The translations under genes were made by a program, and so were the position numbers. 64,000 bases of DNA from an uncultured Rhizobiaceae group bacterium (GTDB lineage Bacteria; Pseudomonadota; Alphaproteobacteria; Rhizobiales; Rhizobiaceae): assembly GCA_938010435.1 (NCBI GenBank), contig CALLUS010000023.1:1-64000 (forward strand). Direction: 5' to 3'. Positions 8,156-17,494 of this stretch are shown here, piece by piece; the first letter of the stretch is position 1, and the number at the start of each line of letters is the position of its first letter. The notes below the pieces were generated by a model that did no database searches, was not told where the DNA came from, and saw nothing but the letters and a program-made list of their open reading frames with translations.

Positions 8156-9326
8156 TGGTTGTTCCTTCTTTCAATTCATCTGTCAGCAGCAATGATGTGG
8201 CTGCAGCGGGGATAAGCAGTGCCAGTGCAATCCTAAGATCAGTCGCATCTGCGATAAATCCGATCAATGGCGGTGCCAGCATAAACGATGTGAACGAAAA
8301 CAACGACATGGCTGCGACATTGTCTTCTGCATCGCCCGGTCGTTTGGCCGCTTCCGCCATGGCGAGTGGATATACGATGGCAACACCAAGCCCGGAAAAA
8401 AATGCACCAACGAACGCCACATAAACGTTTGGAGCAAATGCAAACAGGGATATTCCCACAATTGCTGATACGGCAGATACGCGCGCAACTCGAACTGGGC
8501 CAAATCGATCCAGCAACCAATCGCCGCTCAATCGGGTGATCGACATCAACAAGGCAAATGCTGAAAAGATGAGACCAACCGCAATGGGGCCTGCGCTCAA
8601 CTCATCTCTGAGGAACAATGCCGACCAATCTATGAAAGCCCCTTCGATCAACATGATACCGATTGGCATAAGACACAAAAGCACGATCGCTTTTGATGGC
8701 AATTTGAATGCGCCCTCTTCTGCTCCTGTTTTTTGAGCTTTGGAAGAGATTTGGATTTTGTTTGCGGCCACAACGCCAACAATCATGATCAACGGCATTA
8801 CAATTGCGAAATGTAGAGCCACGCCGGTTTCCAACCATGCGAAAAATGTTCCAATGAGTGCTCCCACCAGAGAGCCCACGCTCCAAAAACCGTGAGCACG
8901 AGACATACAACGCACATCGTTTTTACGTTCCCATTCATCGGCAGCTGTGTTCATGGCAATTTCCAACATGCCAATATTAATGCCAGCTAGAACAAGCAGG
9001 CCCGCCAAGGCATAAGTATTCGGCATCAATGGTACCATTGCCATGGAAAATGCCCATGCCGGCACAGACCAAGCACAGGCGCTGCGCAACCCAACGCGTT
9101 TGATGAGGCGGGAACCAAAGACAAAAGCGATCAAAGTGCCCGCAGCAAAAATGAAAAGGTTTAACCCGAGTTCACTGGCAGACAGAGCAAACAGATCTTT
9201 CACGTCTGGTATACGCGTGATCCAATTGCCAAGCACAAAGGCCTCAGAGAAGAAAACGATGAAGATTGGCCAAAGACCATTGGTTGTCCGTTTTGCCTTT
9301 AAAGTGGCTCCATCAAGCGTCGTCAC
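8148..9326 (-). CDS. MFS transporter (fucose permease / YbjJ-like)
   Basis: 392 residues with about twelve hydrophobic helices in two groups of six. The N-terminal part FSEAFVLGNWITRIPDVKD followed by a Ser/Leu-rich helix and GSRLIKRVG (MFS loop 2-3 motif) resembles the YbjJ/fucose-permease branch of the major facilitator superfamily. Its start overlaps the terC stop by four bases (ATGA), and its end overlaps the qor start. Substrate unknown; an efflux or sugar-related role is only a family guess. Confidence 0.8.
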   Translation of the reverse strand: MTTLDGATLKAKRTTNGLWPIFIVFFSEAFVLGNWITRIPDVKDLFALSASELGLNLFIFAAGTLIAFVFGSRLIKRVGLRSACAWSVPAWAFSMAMVPLMPNTYALAGLLVLAGINIGMLEIAMNTAADEWERKNDVRCMSRAHGFWSVGSLVGALIGTFFAWLETGVALHFAIVMPLIMIVGVVAANKIQISSKAQKTGAEEGAFKLPSKAIVLLCLMPIGIMLIEGAFIDWSALFLRDELSAGPIAVGLIFSAFALLMSITRLSGDWLLDRFGPVRVARVSAVSAIVGISLFAFAPNVYVAFVGAFFSGLGVAIVYPLAMAEAAKRPGDAEDNVAAMSLFSFTSFMLAPPLIGFIADATDLRIALALLIPAAATSLLLTDELKEGTTNE

Positions 9327-10063
9327 GGTTGGGATTGCTTTGCGCGTTTGCGGCCAGCCACGATGTTGATGAATTCCACAAGAACCGAAAAGCCCATGGC
9401 TGCATAGATGTATCCGCGTGGAACGTGGAAGCCCAAACCATCCGCCACCAACGAAACACCAATCAGCAACAAGAAGGCCAGTGCCAGCATTTTTGTGGTG
9501 GGATGACGGCGGATGAAGCCGGATATGGTGCCTGACGCAACAAACATCACAACAACGGCCACGATGACGGCCGCAATCATCACTTCAACATGTTCAGCCA
9601 TGCCAATGGCCGTGACGATGGAATCAACTGAAAATACCAAGTCGATAACAATAATTTGCCCGATGATTTTCGCAAATGAAGCGGTAGATATCCGCTCCGC
9701 AGATTCTTCTTCGGTCTCGCCTTCTAACTCTTCATGAATTTCCGAGGTCGCCTTGTAGAGTAGGAATGTTCCGCCAGCGATCAAAATGATGTCACGCCAC
9801 GAGAATGAATGGCCGAAAGCTTCGAAAAGCTCTGCCTTCAAACCAATAATCCAAGCAAGAAACAGCAGCAAAACAATACGAAACACCAGCGCCAATAACA
9901 GGCCAAGCTTGCGGGCGCGGTCGGCCTTATGTTCCGGCAAGCGGTTCACTATCACTGATATGAACACGATATTGTCGATGCCGAGTACGATTTCCATAAT
10001 TGTCAGGGTCGCGAAACTGGCCCAAACGGCGGGATCGTAAAGCAAATCAATCATGGAATTCAT
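9323..10063 (-). CDS. TerC-family integral membrane protein
   Basis: 246 residues. The N-terminal motif MEIVLGIDNIVFISVIVNRLPE and the later VIDLVFSVDSIVTAIGM are the paired acidic membrane motifs (GxDN, SxDS) that define TerC proteins. These are linked to metal ion handling or metalation of exported proteins, with manganese export reported for some members. A cytoplasmic acidic stretch (EIHEELEGETEEESAER) separates the two halves. Located 18 bases after pcs and overlapping the downstream MFS gene, so in the same operon. Confidence 0.88.
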   Translation of the reverse strand: MNSMIDLLYDPAVWASFATLTIMEIVLGIDNIVFISVIVNRLPEHKADRARKLGLLLALVFRIVLLLFLAWIIGLKAELFEAFGHSFSWRDIILIAGGTFLLYKATSEIHEELEGETEEESAERISTASFAKIIGQIIVIDLVFSVDSIVTAIGMAEHVEVMIAAVIVAVVVMFVASGTISGFIRRHPTTKMLALAFLLLIGVSLVADGLGFHVPRGYIYAAMGFSVLVEFINIVAGRKRAKQSQP

Positions 10064-10081
10064 TCCAAACGGGTCTGGCTA

Positions 10082-10810
10082 TCAGGCAGCTTTGCCCAAA
10101 AACTGTTGAACAAAACCAACACAATAAAGATAAAGCCCTGTCACCGCGATACCCACTTTTGCAATGGAGGGCACTTCCATTTTGAAATACCAAGCGTAGA
10201 GCGCCATAATGCCGAACAATGTCCACAAAACCAACATGGATAAAGTGAATGGGCGCCAAAGTTTCACACGAACAGGGTGTACAAAAAGCAGTGGTGCAAA
10301 AGTCAGTGCGGTGGAAACAATCACCACACCAAACGCGATATACCACCCCGGTTCCATTACAAATAGCGTGAACACCAGCATGTTCCAACAGATTGGAAAG
10401 CCGATAAAGCAATTATCGCGGCTCTTCATACGCGTGTCTGCGTAATAGATAGCACTTGTGCAGACGATCAATGCAGCACAAATGAATGAGTATATTTCAT
10501 CAAGGAAGCCGGATTGGTATAGCGCAAAAGCCGGGATCAGTGCGAATGTGACGTAATCAATGATACAATCCAACAATTCGCCCGACCAATTAGGCAGCAC
10601 CGTTTTCACTTTGAAATAACGGGCCAGCGGACCATCAACACCATCTACGAGCAGTGCAACACCGAGCCAGAACCACATATTGGTGAAACGCCCCTCAGCC
10701 GCCGCTACAAGCGCCAGAAAAGCCCAGAAAGCACCGGAAGCTGTAAAGAAATGGATCGAAAATCCGATCAGCACATTGTTGGGTGGTCTATCCATCACAT
10801 TGCTTACCAA
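10082..10810 (-). CDS. pcs: Phosphatidylcholine synthase
   Basis: 242 residues, CDP-alcohol phosphatidyltransferase fold with about eight helices. The catalytic motif DG-x2-(x)-AR-x(n)-G-x3-D-x3-D is present: DGVDGPLARYF then SGELLDCIIDY. The extended form starting LLVDGVDGPLAR is specific to bacterial Pcs, which condenses choline with CDP-diacylglycerol at the inner membrane. This enzyme is characteristic of rhizobia, Brucella and relatives, supporting the Hyphomicrobiales assignment. It is the first gene of the minus-strand pcs-terC-MFS-qor string and is divergent from the UbiH-type hydroxylase gene. Confidence 0.92.
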   Translation of the reverse strand: MVSNVMDRPPNNVLIGFSIHFFTASGAFWAFLALVAAAEGRFTNMWFWLGVALLVDGVDGPLARYFKVKTVLPNWSGELLDCIIDYVTFALIPAFALYQSGFLDEIYSFICAALIVCTSAIYYADTRMKSRDNCFIGFPICWNMLVFTLFVMEPGWYIAFGVVIVSTALTFAPLLFVHPVRVKLWRPFTLSMLVLWTLFGIMALYAWYFKMEVPSIAKVGIAVTGLYLYCVGFVQQFLGKAA

Positions 10811-11048
10811 TAAGGTCTTTAAAAATCAAAACTACCTACCAAACGCAAGACGCTCCCATAGTGCAATTGCCATTTTTCATTGCATTTGAAAACAGGTGAT
10901 TACACATCATCCACGCTGTCTTGCATTGGTGCATTGCTTCTGCGGTCAATTGGTCACGTGAAAAGCCTACAGAAATGCCAACGCCTGTCTTTCTTTGAGC
11001 CGTCAGACTTCATATATACTTGGCAAAGAAAGAGCATGGAGTTTTCTC

Positions 11049-12311
11049 ATGGGCGATGTATCAAAAGCCGCAAAAGTCGACCTGGTTGTGGTTGGTGGCG
11101 GTTTGGTTGGTCTTATGGCAGCATTAAAACTGTCCCATGCCACTCGCACCAAGGGATTGACGCTTGGTTTGGTGGCACCGAAAACTGGTTCAAGCGACCC
11201 GCGCACCACTGCCATGTTGATGCCTTCTATCAATATGTTGGAAGAATTAGAGGTTTGGGACGCGATTAAACCCAGAACTGCCCCATTGAAAACAATGCGT
11301 CTCATTGATGGGAGCAAGCGATTGGTCCGGGCCCCCGTGACAGATTTCCGGTCCAGTGAGATGGATCTGGAGGCATTTGGTTACAATGTCCCCAATGCTG
11401 ACATGATTACTTTGTTGGAAGAGAAAATCGCTGACATCAACTCAATTGTACGGTTCGACGGGCGCGTTGAAGAAGCGTTGTGCGAAACAGGTAAAGTCAC
11501 TCTCAAACTCGATGATGGCACATTTGTAGAATCCCAATTGGCCGTTGCCGCAGATGGTCGAAATTCCATTTTGCGGGACTGCGCGGGAATTGACGTGAAA
11601 AAATGGTCCTATCCGCAAACAGCCTTGGTGCTAACTTTTAAACACAGTTTACCTCACGACCATGTGTCGGCTGAATTCCACACTGAGACGGGCCCTTTTA
11701 CCCAAGTCCCTCTGCCCGCCAAGCCAGATGCGCCAAACAGATCAAGCCTTGTATGGGTTGCAACTCCGGAAGAAGCACAGAATTTTTTAAACTGGAAAAC
11801 GAATAAACTAGAACAATACATTGAAAATAAATTACAATCTTGCTTTGGAAAAATTGAAATTAAAACTGACCTTCATGACATTCCCCTGTCTGGCATGACC
11901 GCAAAGTCATTCGGACAAAATGGGGTAGCACTTGTTGGAGAATCTGGGCATGTATTCCCGCCCATCGGCGCACAAGGGTTTAATCTCGGGCTGCGCGATG
12001 TCTCAGAACTTGCCAAATTAATTGACCATAAGGACCTCGCCAGCAATACCCTGCTCGCTAACTACACGCGAAAACGCTCGACAGATGTGGCTTTGCGCAC
12101 TGCTGGTGTTGATGTGATGAACAGATCCTTGCTCACTGATTTTTTGCCGGTGCAAATAGCCCGCACCATGGGCATTTCGGCGCTGGGAAACATCAGTTGG
12201 CTGCGTAAACTCGCCATGCATAGCGGTTTGGGCAACGGTTTAAGCGGTGCATTGCCCTCTCCTGCTAGCTTGATGGAAAAAGGTCAGGCGGCAGTAAACC
12301 GCTCGCGATAA
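11049..12311 (+). CDS. UbiH/UbiF/COQ6-family FAD monooxygenase
   Basis: 420 residues from the ATG at 11049, which has GGAG eight bases upstream; an in-frame ATG at 10995 is not preceded by a site. FAD-binding features are VVVGGGLVGLMAAL (dinucleotide fold, about 12-25), VAADGRNSILRD (second motif, about 160) and GESGHVFPPIGAQGFNLGLRD (third motif, about 300). This is the layout of ubiquinone ring hydroxylases. It probably acts in ubiquinone biosynthesis at the inner membrane face; which ring position is hydroxylated cannot be told. The 3' end overlaps the convergent AEC transporter gene by 47 bases. Confidence 0.88.
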   Translation: MGDVSKAAKVDLVVVGGGLVGLMAALKLSHATRTKGLTLGLVAPKTGSSDPRTTAMLMPSINMLEELEVWDAIKPRTAPLKTMRLIDGSKRLVRAPVTDFRSSEMDLEAFGYNVPNADMITLLEEKIADINSIVRFDGRVEEALCETGKVTLKLDDGTFVESQLAVAADGRNSILRDCAGIDVKKWSYPQTALVLTFKHSLPHDHVSAEFHTETGPFTQVPLPAKPDAPNRSSLVWVATPEEAQNFLNWKTNKLEQYIENKLQSCFGKIEIKTDLHDIPLSGMTAKSFGQNGVALVGESGHVFPPIGAQGFNLGLRDVSELAKLIDHKDLASNTLLANYTRKRSTDVALRTAGVDVMNRSLLTDFLPVQIARTMGISALGNISWLRKLAMHSGLGNGLSGALPSPASLMEKGQAAVNRSR

Positions 12312-13236
12312 GATAAAGTAGGCCTGTCACAGTCACGACTGATACGACAGTCGACACCAGAACCATGCTGGATGCACGCGCAACCCAAACATCATACTGT
12401 TGGGCGATAACGAAGACGTTCGTGGCCGTCGGTAACGCTGCCAACAAAACCGCAGTATAAACCCAAACAGGTTCAAAATCCCCCACCCAACTGACCAAAA
12501 CATATACCAGTACAGGATGAACAAAGAGCTTGATGGAAACCAGCACACCAAGGATTTTGGGAAAACTGCCCTTTGGCGACAAAGCAATGGTTACACCCAT
12601 GGCAAACAGTGCACAAGGTGCCGCCGCATTCGACAGATATTCTAACAGCTTATCAGCGGCCACAGGAGGTTTGAAATCGAGTATCGCTGCCAAAACACCC
12701 ACAACCGTTGCTAGAATAAACGGATGAGTAAAAATACGCTTCCAAACATCATAGGCAGTCAACCATGGGCTTTGTTTTGGTCCATTACCTCCGATCGCCA
12801 TCATGAATGGCGCCATAGCAAAGTGGAGTGTGTTGTCGAAACAGAATATCAAGGCAACTGGCACCACAGCTTCTTCACCAAGAGCGGCAATCGCCAATCC
12901 CGGCCCCATATAGCCAATATTGCCATAAGCGCCTGCTAAGCCCTGAATTGTGCTTTGGGGAACATCACCATCTGTAGCAAACACGCCAGCGCAAAACGCT
13001 ATGGCGAAGGCACAATAAGTTCCCAGCAAAGATGCAAATATAAATCCCCAGCTTGTCAGCTTTTCAACGGGTGTTTCTGACAACAAGTTGAAGAACAATG
13101 CAGGTAAGGCAATGTAAATGATAAAGAAATTCATCCATGCCAAGCCCTCTTTAGGGATGTTTTTCACTTTGGCAGCGACAAAACCTAAAAGAATAAGCCC
13201 GAAAAACGGCAGCGCTTGGCTGAGTATTTCAGACAT
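12265..13236 (-). CDS. AEC-family (auxin efflux carrier-like) transporter
   Basis: 323 residues, about ten hydrophobic helices in a five-plus-five arrangement. Typical segments are LPFFGLILLGFVAAKVKNIP, FIIYIALPALFFNLLSE, GAYGNIGYMGPGLA (the conserved NxGYMG break) and LPTATNVFVIAQQY. The family moves organic acids or related anions across the inner membrane. The gene's last 47 bases are also the end of the convergent hydroxylase gene on the other strand. Substrate unknown. Confidence 0.85.
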   Translation of the reverse strand: MSEILSQALPFFGLILLGFVAAKVKNIPKEGLAWMNFFIIYIALPALFFNLLSETPVEKLTSWGFIFASLLGTYCAFAIAFCAGVFATDGDVPQSTIQGLAGAYGNIGYMGPGLAIAALGEEAVVPVALIFCFDNTLHFAMAPFMMAIGGNGPKQSPWLTAYDVWKRIFTHPFILATVVGVLAAILDFKPPVAADKLLEYLSNAAAPCALFAMGVTIALSPKGSFPKILGVLVSIKLFVHPVLVYVLVSWVGDFEPVWVYTAVLLAALPTATNVFVIAQQYDVWVARASSMVLVSTVVSVVTVTGLLYLIASGLLPPDLFPSS

Positions 13237-13403
13237 GTTTGCTCCAGCATAAAGTTAATTCCACCCGCATCGAGCTAACTTGAAGGTGGGAAACGGTCAA
13301 GCAGAAGCTCTTCACTGATGTGTTGAAGAACCGCTTCGATAGTGCGATAAAGCCTCAATAATGAAATTTATCTTTCTCTCCATCGAACCAAGTTAACGAT
13401 ACG

Positions 13404-13730
13404 ATGTTTAAAACTGCAAAATTCCAAATCGGCGAAGTTGTGAAACACCGGATTTACCCGTTTCGTGGCGTTGTGTTTGATGTGGACCCCACATTTGACA
13501 ACACCGACGAATGGTATGACGCGATACCGGAAGAAAGCCGTCCCTCAAAAGATCAGCCATTCTATCATCTGTTCGCTGAAAACGAAGAAACTGAGTATAT
13601 CGCTTATGTTTCAGAACAAAACCTACTGAAAGACACCACATCACAACCGTTGCGTCACCCGCAAATCAATGAAGTATTTCAGCGCGACACGTCTGGTAAT
13701 TATGTTGCCCGTGACAATACGAGCCATTAA
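13404..13730 (+). CDS. hspQ: Heat shock protein HspQ
   Basis: 108 residues. The motif KFQIGEVVKHRIYPFRGVVFDVDP followed by PFYHLFAENEETEYIAYVSEQNL is diagnostic of HspQ (YccV), a small beta-rich cytosolic protein; the E. coli homologue binds hemimethylated DNA and acts as a specificity factor for Lon protease. The length matches the family. It is a single gene followed immediately by a strong hairpin terminator shared with the convergent ialB-like gene. Confidence 0.93.
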   Translation: MFKTAKFQIGEVVKHRIYPFRGVVFDVDPTFDNTDEWYDAIPEESRPSKDQPFYHLFAENEETEYIAYVSEQNLLKDTTSQPLRHPQINEVFQRDTSGNYVARDNTSH

Positions 13731-13751
13731 TTTTTTTAACATTTAGAATTA

Positions 13752-13786
13752 AAAAAGCCGCCGAAAACTCGTTCAGGCGGCTTTTT
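13752..13786. terminator. Bidirectional Rho-independent terminator
   Basis: Stem of eleven pairs, AAAAAGCCGCC / GGCGGCTTTTT, around a 13-base loop. It lies between convergent hspQ (plus) and the ialB-like gene (minus). There are A/T tracts on both sides, so it should serve both strands. Confidence 0.88.
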
Positions 13787-13823
13787 CTATTCGATTTCTA
13801 AAGCGTAGCTTTGAAGGTCGCTG

Positions 13824-14450
13824 TTAGTTGCTGCCTTGTTTGGCTGCTTCTTGAGCAGCTTTCAACTTGTCTGCGGTTTCTTGGGCCTTCAATTTTAGCC
13901 CCTCTTCAATCTTCTTGTTGCGCTCTGCAACTTCACCACGTTTCAATGGCGGACCATCGAACGCGGCCGTGAACCCTTTGAGGGTTACTTTCACCGGGTT
14001 TTTCTGGGCACGGTAGTTCGTGGATGTCAAAGTGATACCACCACCACCTTTCAACGCTTTCACAAGACCTTCGCTCAACTGAACTTCTGCCAGACAACGG
14101 TCAGGCAGACAAATACTATAGGGCAAGGTGTTTGTTTTGCCTTTATCGATCTGCACTTTAATGCCTTCAGGAATGTAACGGCCTGATGGTACCGCCACCT
14201 GAAAAATCCGGCGGTTCGTTTTGCCCTTCGATTGCAGCAAGTTCACGCCCGTTACCAATTGGTTATTTGGTGTGATGATATTAAACTGCACATTGCAAAT
14301 GTCGCTTTCGCCAACTTTGGAACACACCTTAACCCATTTGCGCGCCTCGTTGGCACTTTGAGCTTGAGCATGTTGGGTTGTGGCAACGAATCCGGTGCTC
14401 AATACACCAAGAGCAATCGCGGATTTAAGTGAAGTGCGGATCATATCCAT
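13824..14450 (-). CDS. Invasion-associated locus B (IalB) family protein
   Basis: 208 residues with a signal peptide ending near AQA (residues 1-31). The mature domain has the IalB pattern: WVKVCSKVG....CNVQF (paired cysteines), GVNLLQSKGKTNRRIFQVAVPSG, PYSICLPDRCLAEVQL (second cysteine pair), then KNPVKVTLKGFTAAFDG. The C-terminus is a charged helix rich in Lys, Ala and Gln (about 175-208). IalB proteins are periplasmic or outer-membrane associated and common in Hyphomicrobiales; their molecular role is unclear outside Bartonella. The gene is convergent with hspQ. Confidence 0.88.
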   Translation of the reverse strand: MDMIRTSLKSAIALGVLSTGFVATTQHAQAQSANEARKWVKVCSKVGESDICNVQFNIITPNNQLVTGVNLLQSKGKTNRRIFQVAVPSGRYIPEGIKVQIDKGKTNTLPYSICLPDRCLAEVQLSEGLVKALKGGGGITLTSTNYRAQKNPVKVTLKGFTAAFDGPPLKRGEVAERNKKIEEGLKLKAQETADKLKAAQEAAKQGSN

Positions 14451-14485
14451 AAAGTCGTTTCCTGTCGGCGCTTACGTTTGTGAGG

Positions 14486-14719
14486 TCATAATTCGTTGCA
14501 ACACCAATCATGACCAAATGAGGCATCAAAATGACACCACTGACTCGTATAGGCTTTTAAGGTGTATTCGCTGGTAAAACCAGAGCGTATATGCCCAAGA
14601 GTGTTGCAAGTTTGCATCGCCTGTTTCGAGTAATCTTTAAAATTGAGTTTTCGACAATCCTCCATTCCCGCCAAATAGATAAAAAATTGCATCAAACGAT
14701 CATCGATACGATCTGACAT
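14486..14719 (-). CDS. Small cysteine-rich protein of unknown function
   Basis: 77 residues from the ATG at 14719. Five cysteines (EDC, QTC, WC, WCC) and aromatic residues suggest a small disulfide-bonded or metal-binding protein. No signal peptide is visible in the chosen frame, and the frame is blocked by TAA a short way upstream. It lies just 35 bases from the ialB-like gene on the same strand and its start is only 88 bases from that of cydA on the other strand. Family not recognised; it could be a shadow frame, but its position upstream of ialB and its coding character make it plausible. Confidence 0.4.
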   Translation of the reverse strand: MSDRIDDRLMQFFIYLAGMEDCRKLNFKDYSKQAMQTCNTLGHIRSGFTSEYTLKAYTSQWCHFDASFGHDWCCNEL

Positions 14720-14807
14720 GCATTTTGTCGCACGGGCATGTGCCGGTAAGTTTGCTACTTATATAACGGCTAACAAGATCACAATTCCGAACGATACGGA
14801 GCTGACT

Positions 14808-16196
14808 GTGGACACCTTACTCCTATCACGCATCCAATTTGGAGCGAATATCTCTTTCCACATTCTGTTTCCAACCATCACAATTGCATTGGGTTGGGTT
14901 TTGTTGTTTTTCAAACTTAGGTTCAGCGCCACGGGCGATAGCAAGTGGATGGACGCTTATATGTTCTGGGTGAAAGTGTTTGCACTTTCATTCGCTATGG
15001 GTGTCGTGTCGGGCATCACCATGTCTTTTCAATTCGGCACCAACTGGCCCGGATTCATGGAAACAGTGGGCAATGTGGCGGGGCCGCTTTTAGCATATGA
15101 AGTGCTCACAGCTTTTTTCTTGGAAGCCGTGTTTTTAGGAATCATGTTGTTTGGCGCCTCAAAGGTAAAACCTTGGGTGCACACGCTGGCAACGTTTTTG
15201 GTTGCGTTTGGCACTACGATGTCAACCTTTTGGATCATCATCTTGAACTCCTGGATGCACACACCACAGGGTTACGAACTGCGCGACGGTGTGGTGTTTG
15301 CTACGGACTGGTTCGATATTATTTTCAACCCATCAATGCCCTATCGCTTTGTGCACATGTTGCTGGCATCAGCTCTTACGGTTGCATTCCTTATAGCGGG
15401 TATCTCTGCTTTGCGGATGCTGTGGGGCGACAAAAGTGAATCTGTAAGATCGGCCCTTCGGGTTGGTATCATCGCTGGAGCAGGCCTTATCCCTTTACAA
15501 ATTCTCGCGGGCGACCTGCATGGTCTGAACACTTTAGAGCACCAACCTGCTAAAGTGGCTGCAATGGAGGGCAATTGGGAAACACGGTCAAATGTGCCGC
15601 TTGTCTTGTTTACTATCCCCGATCAAGAAACGCGCAGCAATAAATTTGAACTGTCTATTCCCAACGGCGCATCTTTGATCCTCACTCACAAGTCCGATGG
15701 TGTGGTCCCTGGTCTCAATGACTTTGTGACAGCGGACGGTGAAGTCCAGCACCCACGCGTCGCGCCAGTCTTCTTCAGCTTCCGCATTATGATCGGCACC
15801 GGGATGGCCATGTTGGGTCTTTCTTGGGGTGGATTGGTTTTGCTTCGAAAATATGGTGCTGGGGCTATGCCAAAACTGTCACTCTACGCATTCTGCGCCA
15901 TGAGTTTCAGCGGATGGATCGCTACACTGGCGGGGTGGTACACCACCGAGATCGGTCGCCAACCATGGTTGGTACAAGGTGTGTTGGCCACGAAAGATGC
16001 GGTCAGTGATGTGCCCGCTGGCATGGTTTTGAGCACATTGATTGGATATCTCATCATCTACGGTATTTTGATTGCTGCCTATATTTTCGTGATCACCTAT
16101 CTCGCCCGCAAAGCCACACGGGGCGAACCATATTCAACGCGCGACTATCCGCGCAGCGGTGAAGCCGAGGTCTATGCCTTGCAGGCAGGAGAATAG
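14808..16196 (+). CDS. cydA: Cyanide-insensitive-type bd ubiquinol oxidase subunit I
   Basis: 462 residues from a GTG at 14808 that has GGAG six bases upstream. An ATG at 14718 would add a 30-residue polar leader that is not typical. Landmarks are FGANISFHILFPT (haem ligand His), LSFAMGVVSGITMSFQFGTNWP, FFLEAVFLGIMLFG, STFWIIILNSWMHTPQGYEL and TTEIGRQPWLVQGVL. The quinol loop is short, as in the CIO (CioA) branch. It catalyses ubiquinol oxidation with reduction of oxygen to water in the inner membrane. cydB follows after two bases. No CydX-like small subunit is recognisable after cydB. Confidence 0.92.
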   Translation: MDTLLLSRIQFGANISFHILFPTITIALGWVLLFFKLRFSATGDSKWMDAYMFWVKVFALSFAMGVVSGITMSFQFGTNWPGFMETVGNVAGPLLAYEVLTAFFLEAVFLGIMLFGASKVKPWVHTLATFLVAFGTTMSTFWIIILNSWMHTPQGYELRDGVVFATDWFDIIFNPSMPYRFVHMLLASALTVAFLIAGISALRMLWGDKSESVRSALRVGIIAGAGLIPLQILAGDLHGLNTLEHQPAKVAAMEGNWETRSNVPLVLFTIPDQETRSNKFELSIPNGASLILTHKSDGVVPGLNDFVTADGEVQHPRVAPVFFSFRIMIGTGMAMLGLSWGGLVLLRKYGAGAMPKLSLYAFCAMSFSGWIATLAGWYTTEIGRQPWLVQGVLATKDAVSDVPAGMVLSTLIGYLIIYGILIAAYIFVITYLARKATRGEPYSTRDYPRSGEAEVYALQAGE

Positions 16197-16198
16197 AG

Positions 16199-17209
16199 AT
16201 GGATTATTTCGGAGACCCCGCTGTCTGGCTGCCATGGACCTTCGCGTCACTTATGGGACTGTCCATTCTCATTTACGTTGTGTTGGACGGGTTCGACCTT
16301 GGCGTCGGCCTTCTCATGCCTTTGGCGGATGATCAGGAAAAAGACAAACTTGTGTCGTCCATCGGGCCTTTTTGGGATGCCAACGAAACTTGGCTCGTTC
16401 TTGCCATTGGATTGTTGCTCGTCGCCTTCCCACCGGCACACGGTGTGATCCTCACGGCGCTTTATCTTCCCGTATTCGTCATGCTGCTTGGTCTCATTTT
16501 GCGTGGTGTTTCATTTGAACTGCGCGCCAAAGCTCCAATAGCTCAAAAGCGAATTTGGAATGGAGCGTTTTTTACAGGTTCACTGATGGCATCGCTCAGC
16601 CAAGGCTTTATGCTGGGCATGTACATTATGGGGCTTACATGGACCCTGCCCCACGTGGCGTTTGCAGCGCTGACCGCATTGTTTTTGACAGTCGGCTATA
16701 GCTTCATTGGCGCTGCTTGGTTGATCTGGAAAACATCCGACAAATTGCAGAAGCGTGCCATCACATGGGCCAAGGGTGGTATTTGGGGACTCTTTTTGGG
16801 AATTGGTGCGGTTTCCTTTGCAACGCCATTTGTGAGCGAACGCATCTTTGATCGCTGGTTCAACTACCCTGAGATTCTATATCTTTCACCTTTGCCCATC
16901 ATCTCCGGTGCATTGGTTGTTTTCCTGTGGTGGTCTCTGTCGCGGTTGCCGCTGAAAAATGACCGCTTTTCGTGGACACCTTTTGCAGCAGCCGTTGGTC
17001 TCTTCACACTGGCTTATTGCGGCATGGCTTATTCGTTCTATCCCTACGTGGTGCCAGAACAGATGACCATCTATGAAGCCGCATCTGCGCCTGAGAGCCT
17101 GTTTATCATCTTGCTCGGCACATTGTTCGTTCTACCTGCGATTTTGGGCTACACGGCACTCTCGTATTACATCTTTCGAGGCAAGGCGACAGAACTGCGA
17201 TATGATTGA
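16199..17209 (+). CDS. cydB: Cytochrome bd-type ubiquinol oxidase subunit II
   Basis: 336 residues, eight or so hydrophobic helices. FGDPAVWLPWTFASLMGLSI, VLDGFDLGVGLLMP (conserved GFDLGVG) and IGPFWDANETWLVLAIG are CydB signatures. It pairs with subunit I encoded two bases upstream; the ATG sits behind GCAGGAG in the end of cydA. The length is that of CIO-type subunit II. No assembly ABC transporter cydDC is found nearby, which is usual for CIO operons in alphaproteobacteria. Confidence 0.92.
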   Translation: MDYFGDPAVWLPWTFASLMGLSILIYVVLDGFDLGVGLLMPLADDQEKDKLVSSIGPFWDANETWLVLAIGLLLVAFPPAHGVILTALYLPVFVMLLGLILRGVSFELRAKAPIAQKRIWNGAFFTGSLMASLSQGFMLGMYIMGLTWTLPHVAFAALTALFLTVGYSFIGAAWLIWKTSDKLQKRAITWAKGGIWGLFLGIGAVSFATPFVSERIFDRWFNYPEILYLSPLPIISGALVVFLWWSLSRLPLKNDRFSWTPFAAAVGLFTLAYCGMAYSFYPYVVPEQMTIYEAASAPESLFIILLGTLFVLPAILGYTALSYYIFRGKATELRYD

Positions 17210-17264
17210 TTATCAAAAGGCTGTTCTTTAGACACAATGAATAGCTAACATTGTTTAATAAGGC

Positions 17265-17494
17265 ATGGACGTGGAACCACAATCAAACTTTGGCGGCCTG
17301 TTTATGCTGTCCTACTTTTTCATAGCGCTGTTTTTTTCATTTTTAGTGAAAGTTTTAGAAGCAACCTGTCCGATTGGCTTTCAAACAAAGACTTTGGTGG
17401 AGGATCATTTTGGTCGCAGAACAAGTGCTTTTCTCTAATTACAATTGTCTATGTGTTTATGATACTTTTATTCATATTTTTTGGCGTGAAATAG
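17265..17494 (+). pseudogene. Possible frameshifted small membrane protein gene
   Basis: The 470-base gap between cydB and the solute-binding protein gene contains an ATG-started frame (MDVEPQSNFGGLFMLSYFF) that ends early. If one extra T were present in the T7 run at 17331-17337, the frame would continue to the TAG at 17492 and give a 76-residue protein with two hydrophobic helices, the second being LITIVYVFMILLFIFFG. I infer a small two-helix membrane protein broken by a one-base deletion, or a sequencing error. AAGG lies only one base before the ATG, so expression is doubtful. The rest of the gap (17495-17678) shows no gene. Confidence 0.3.
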
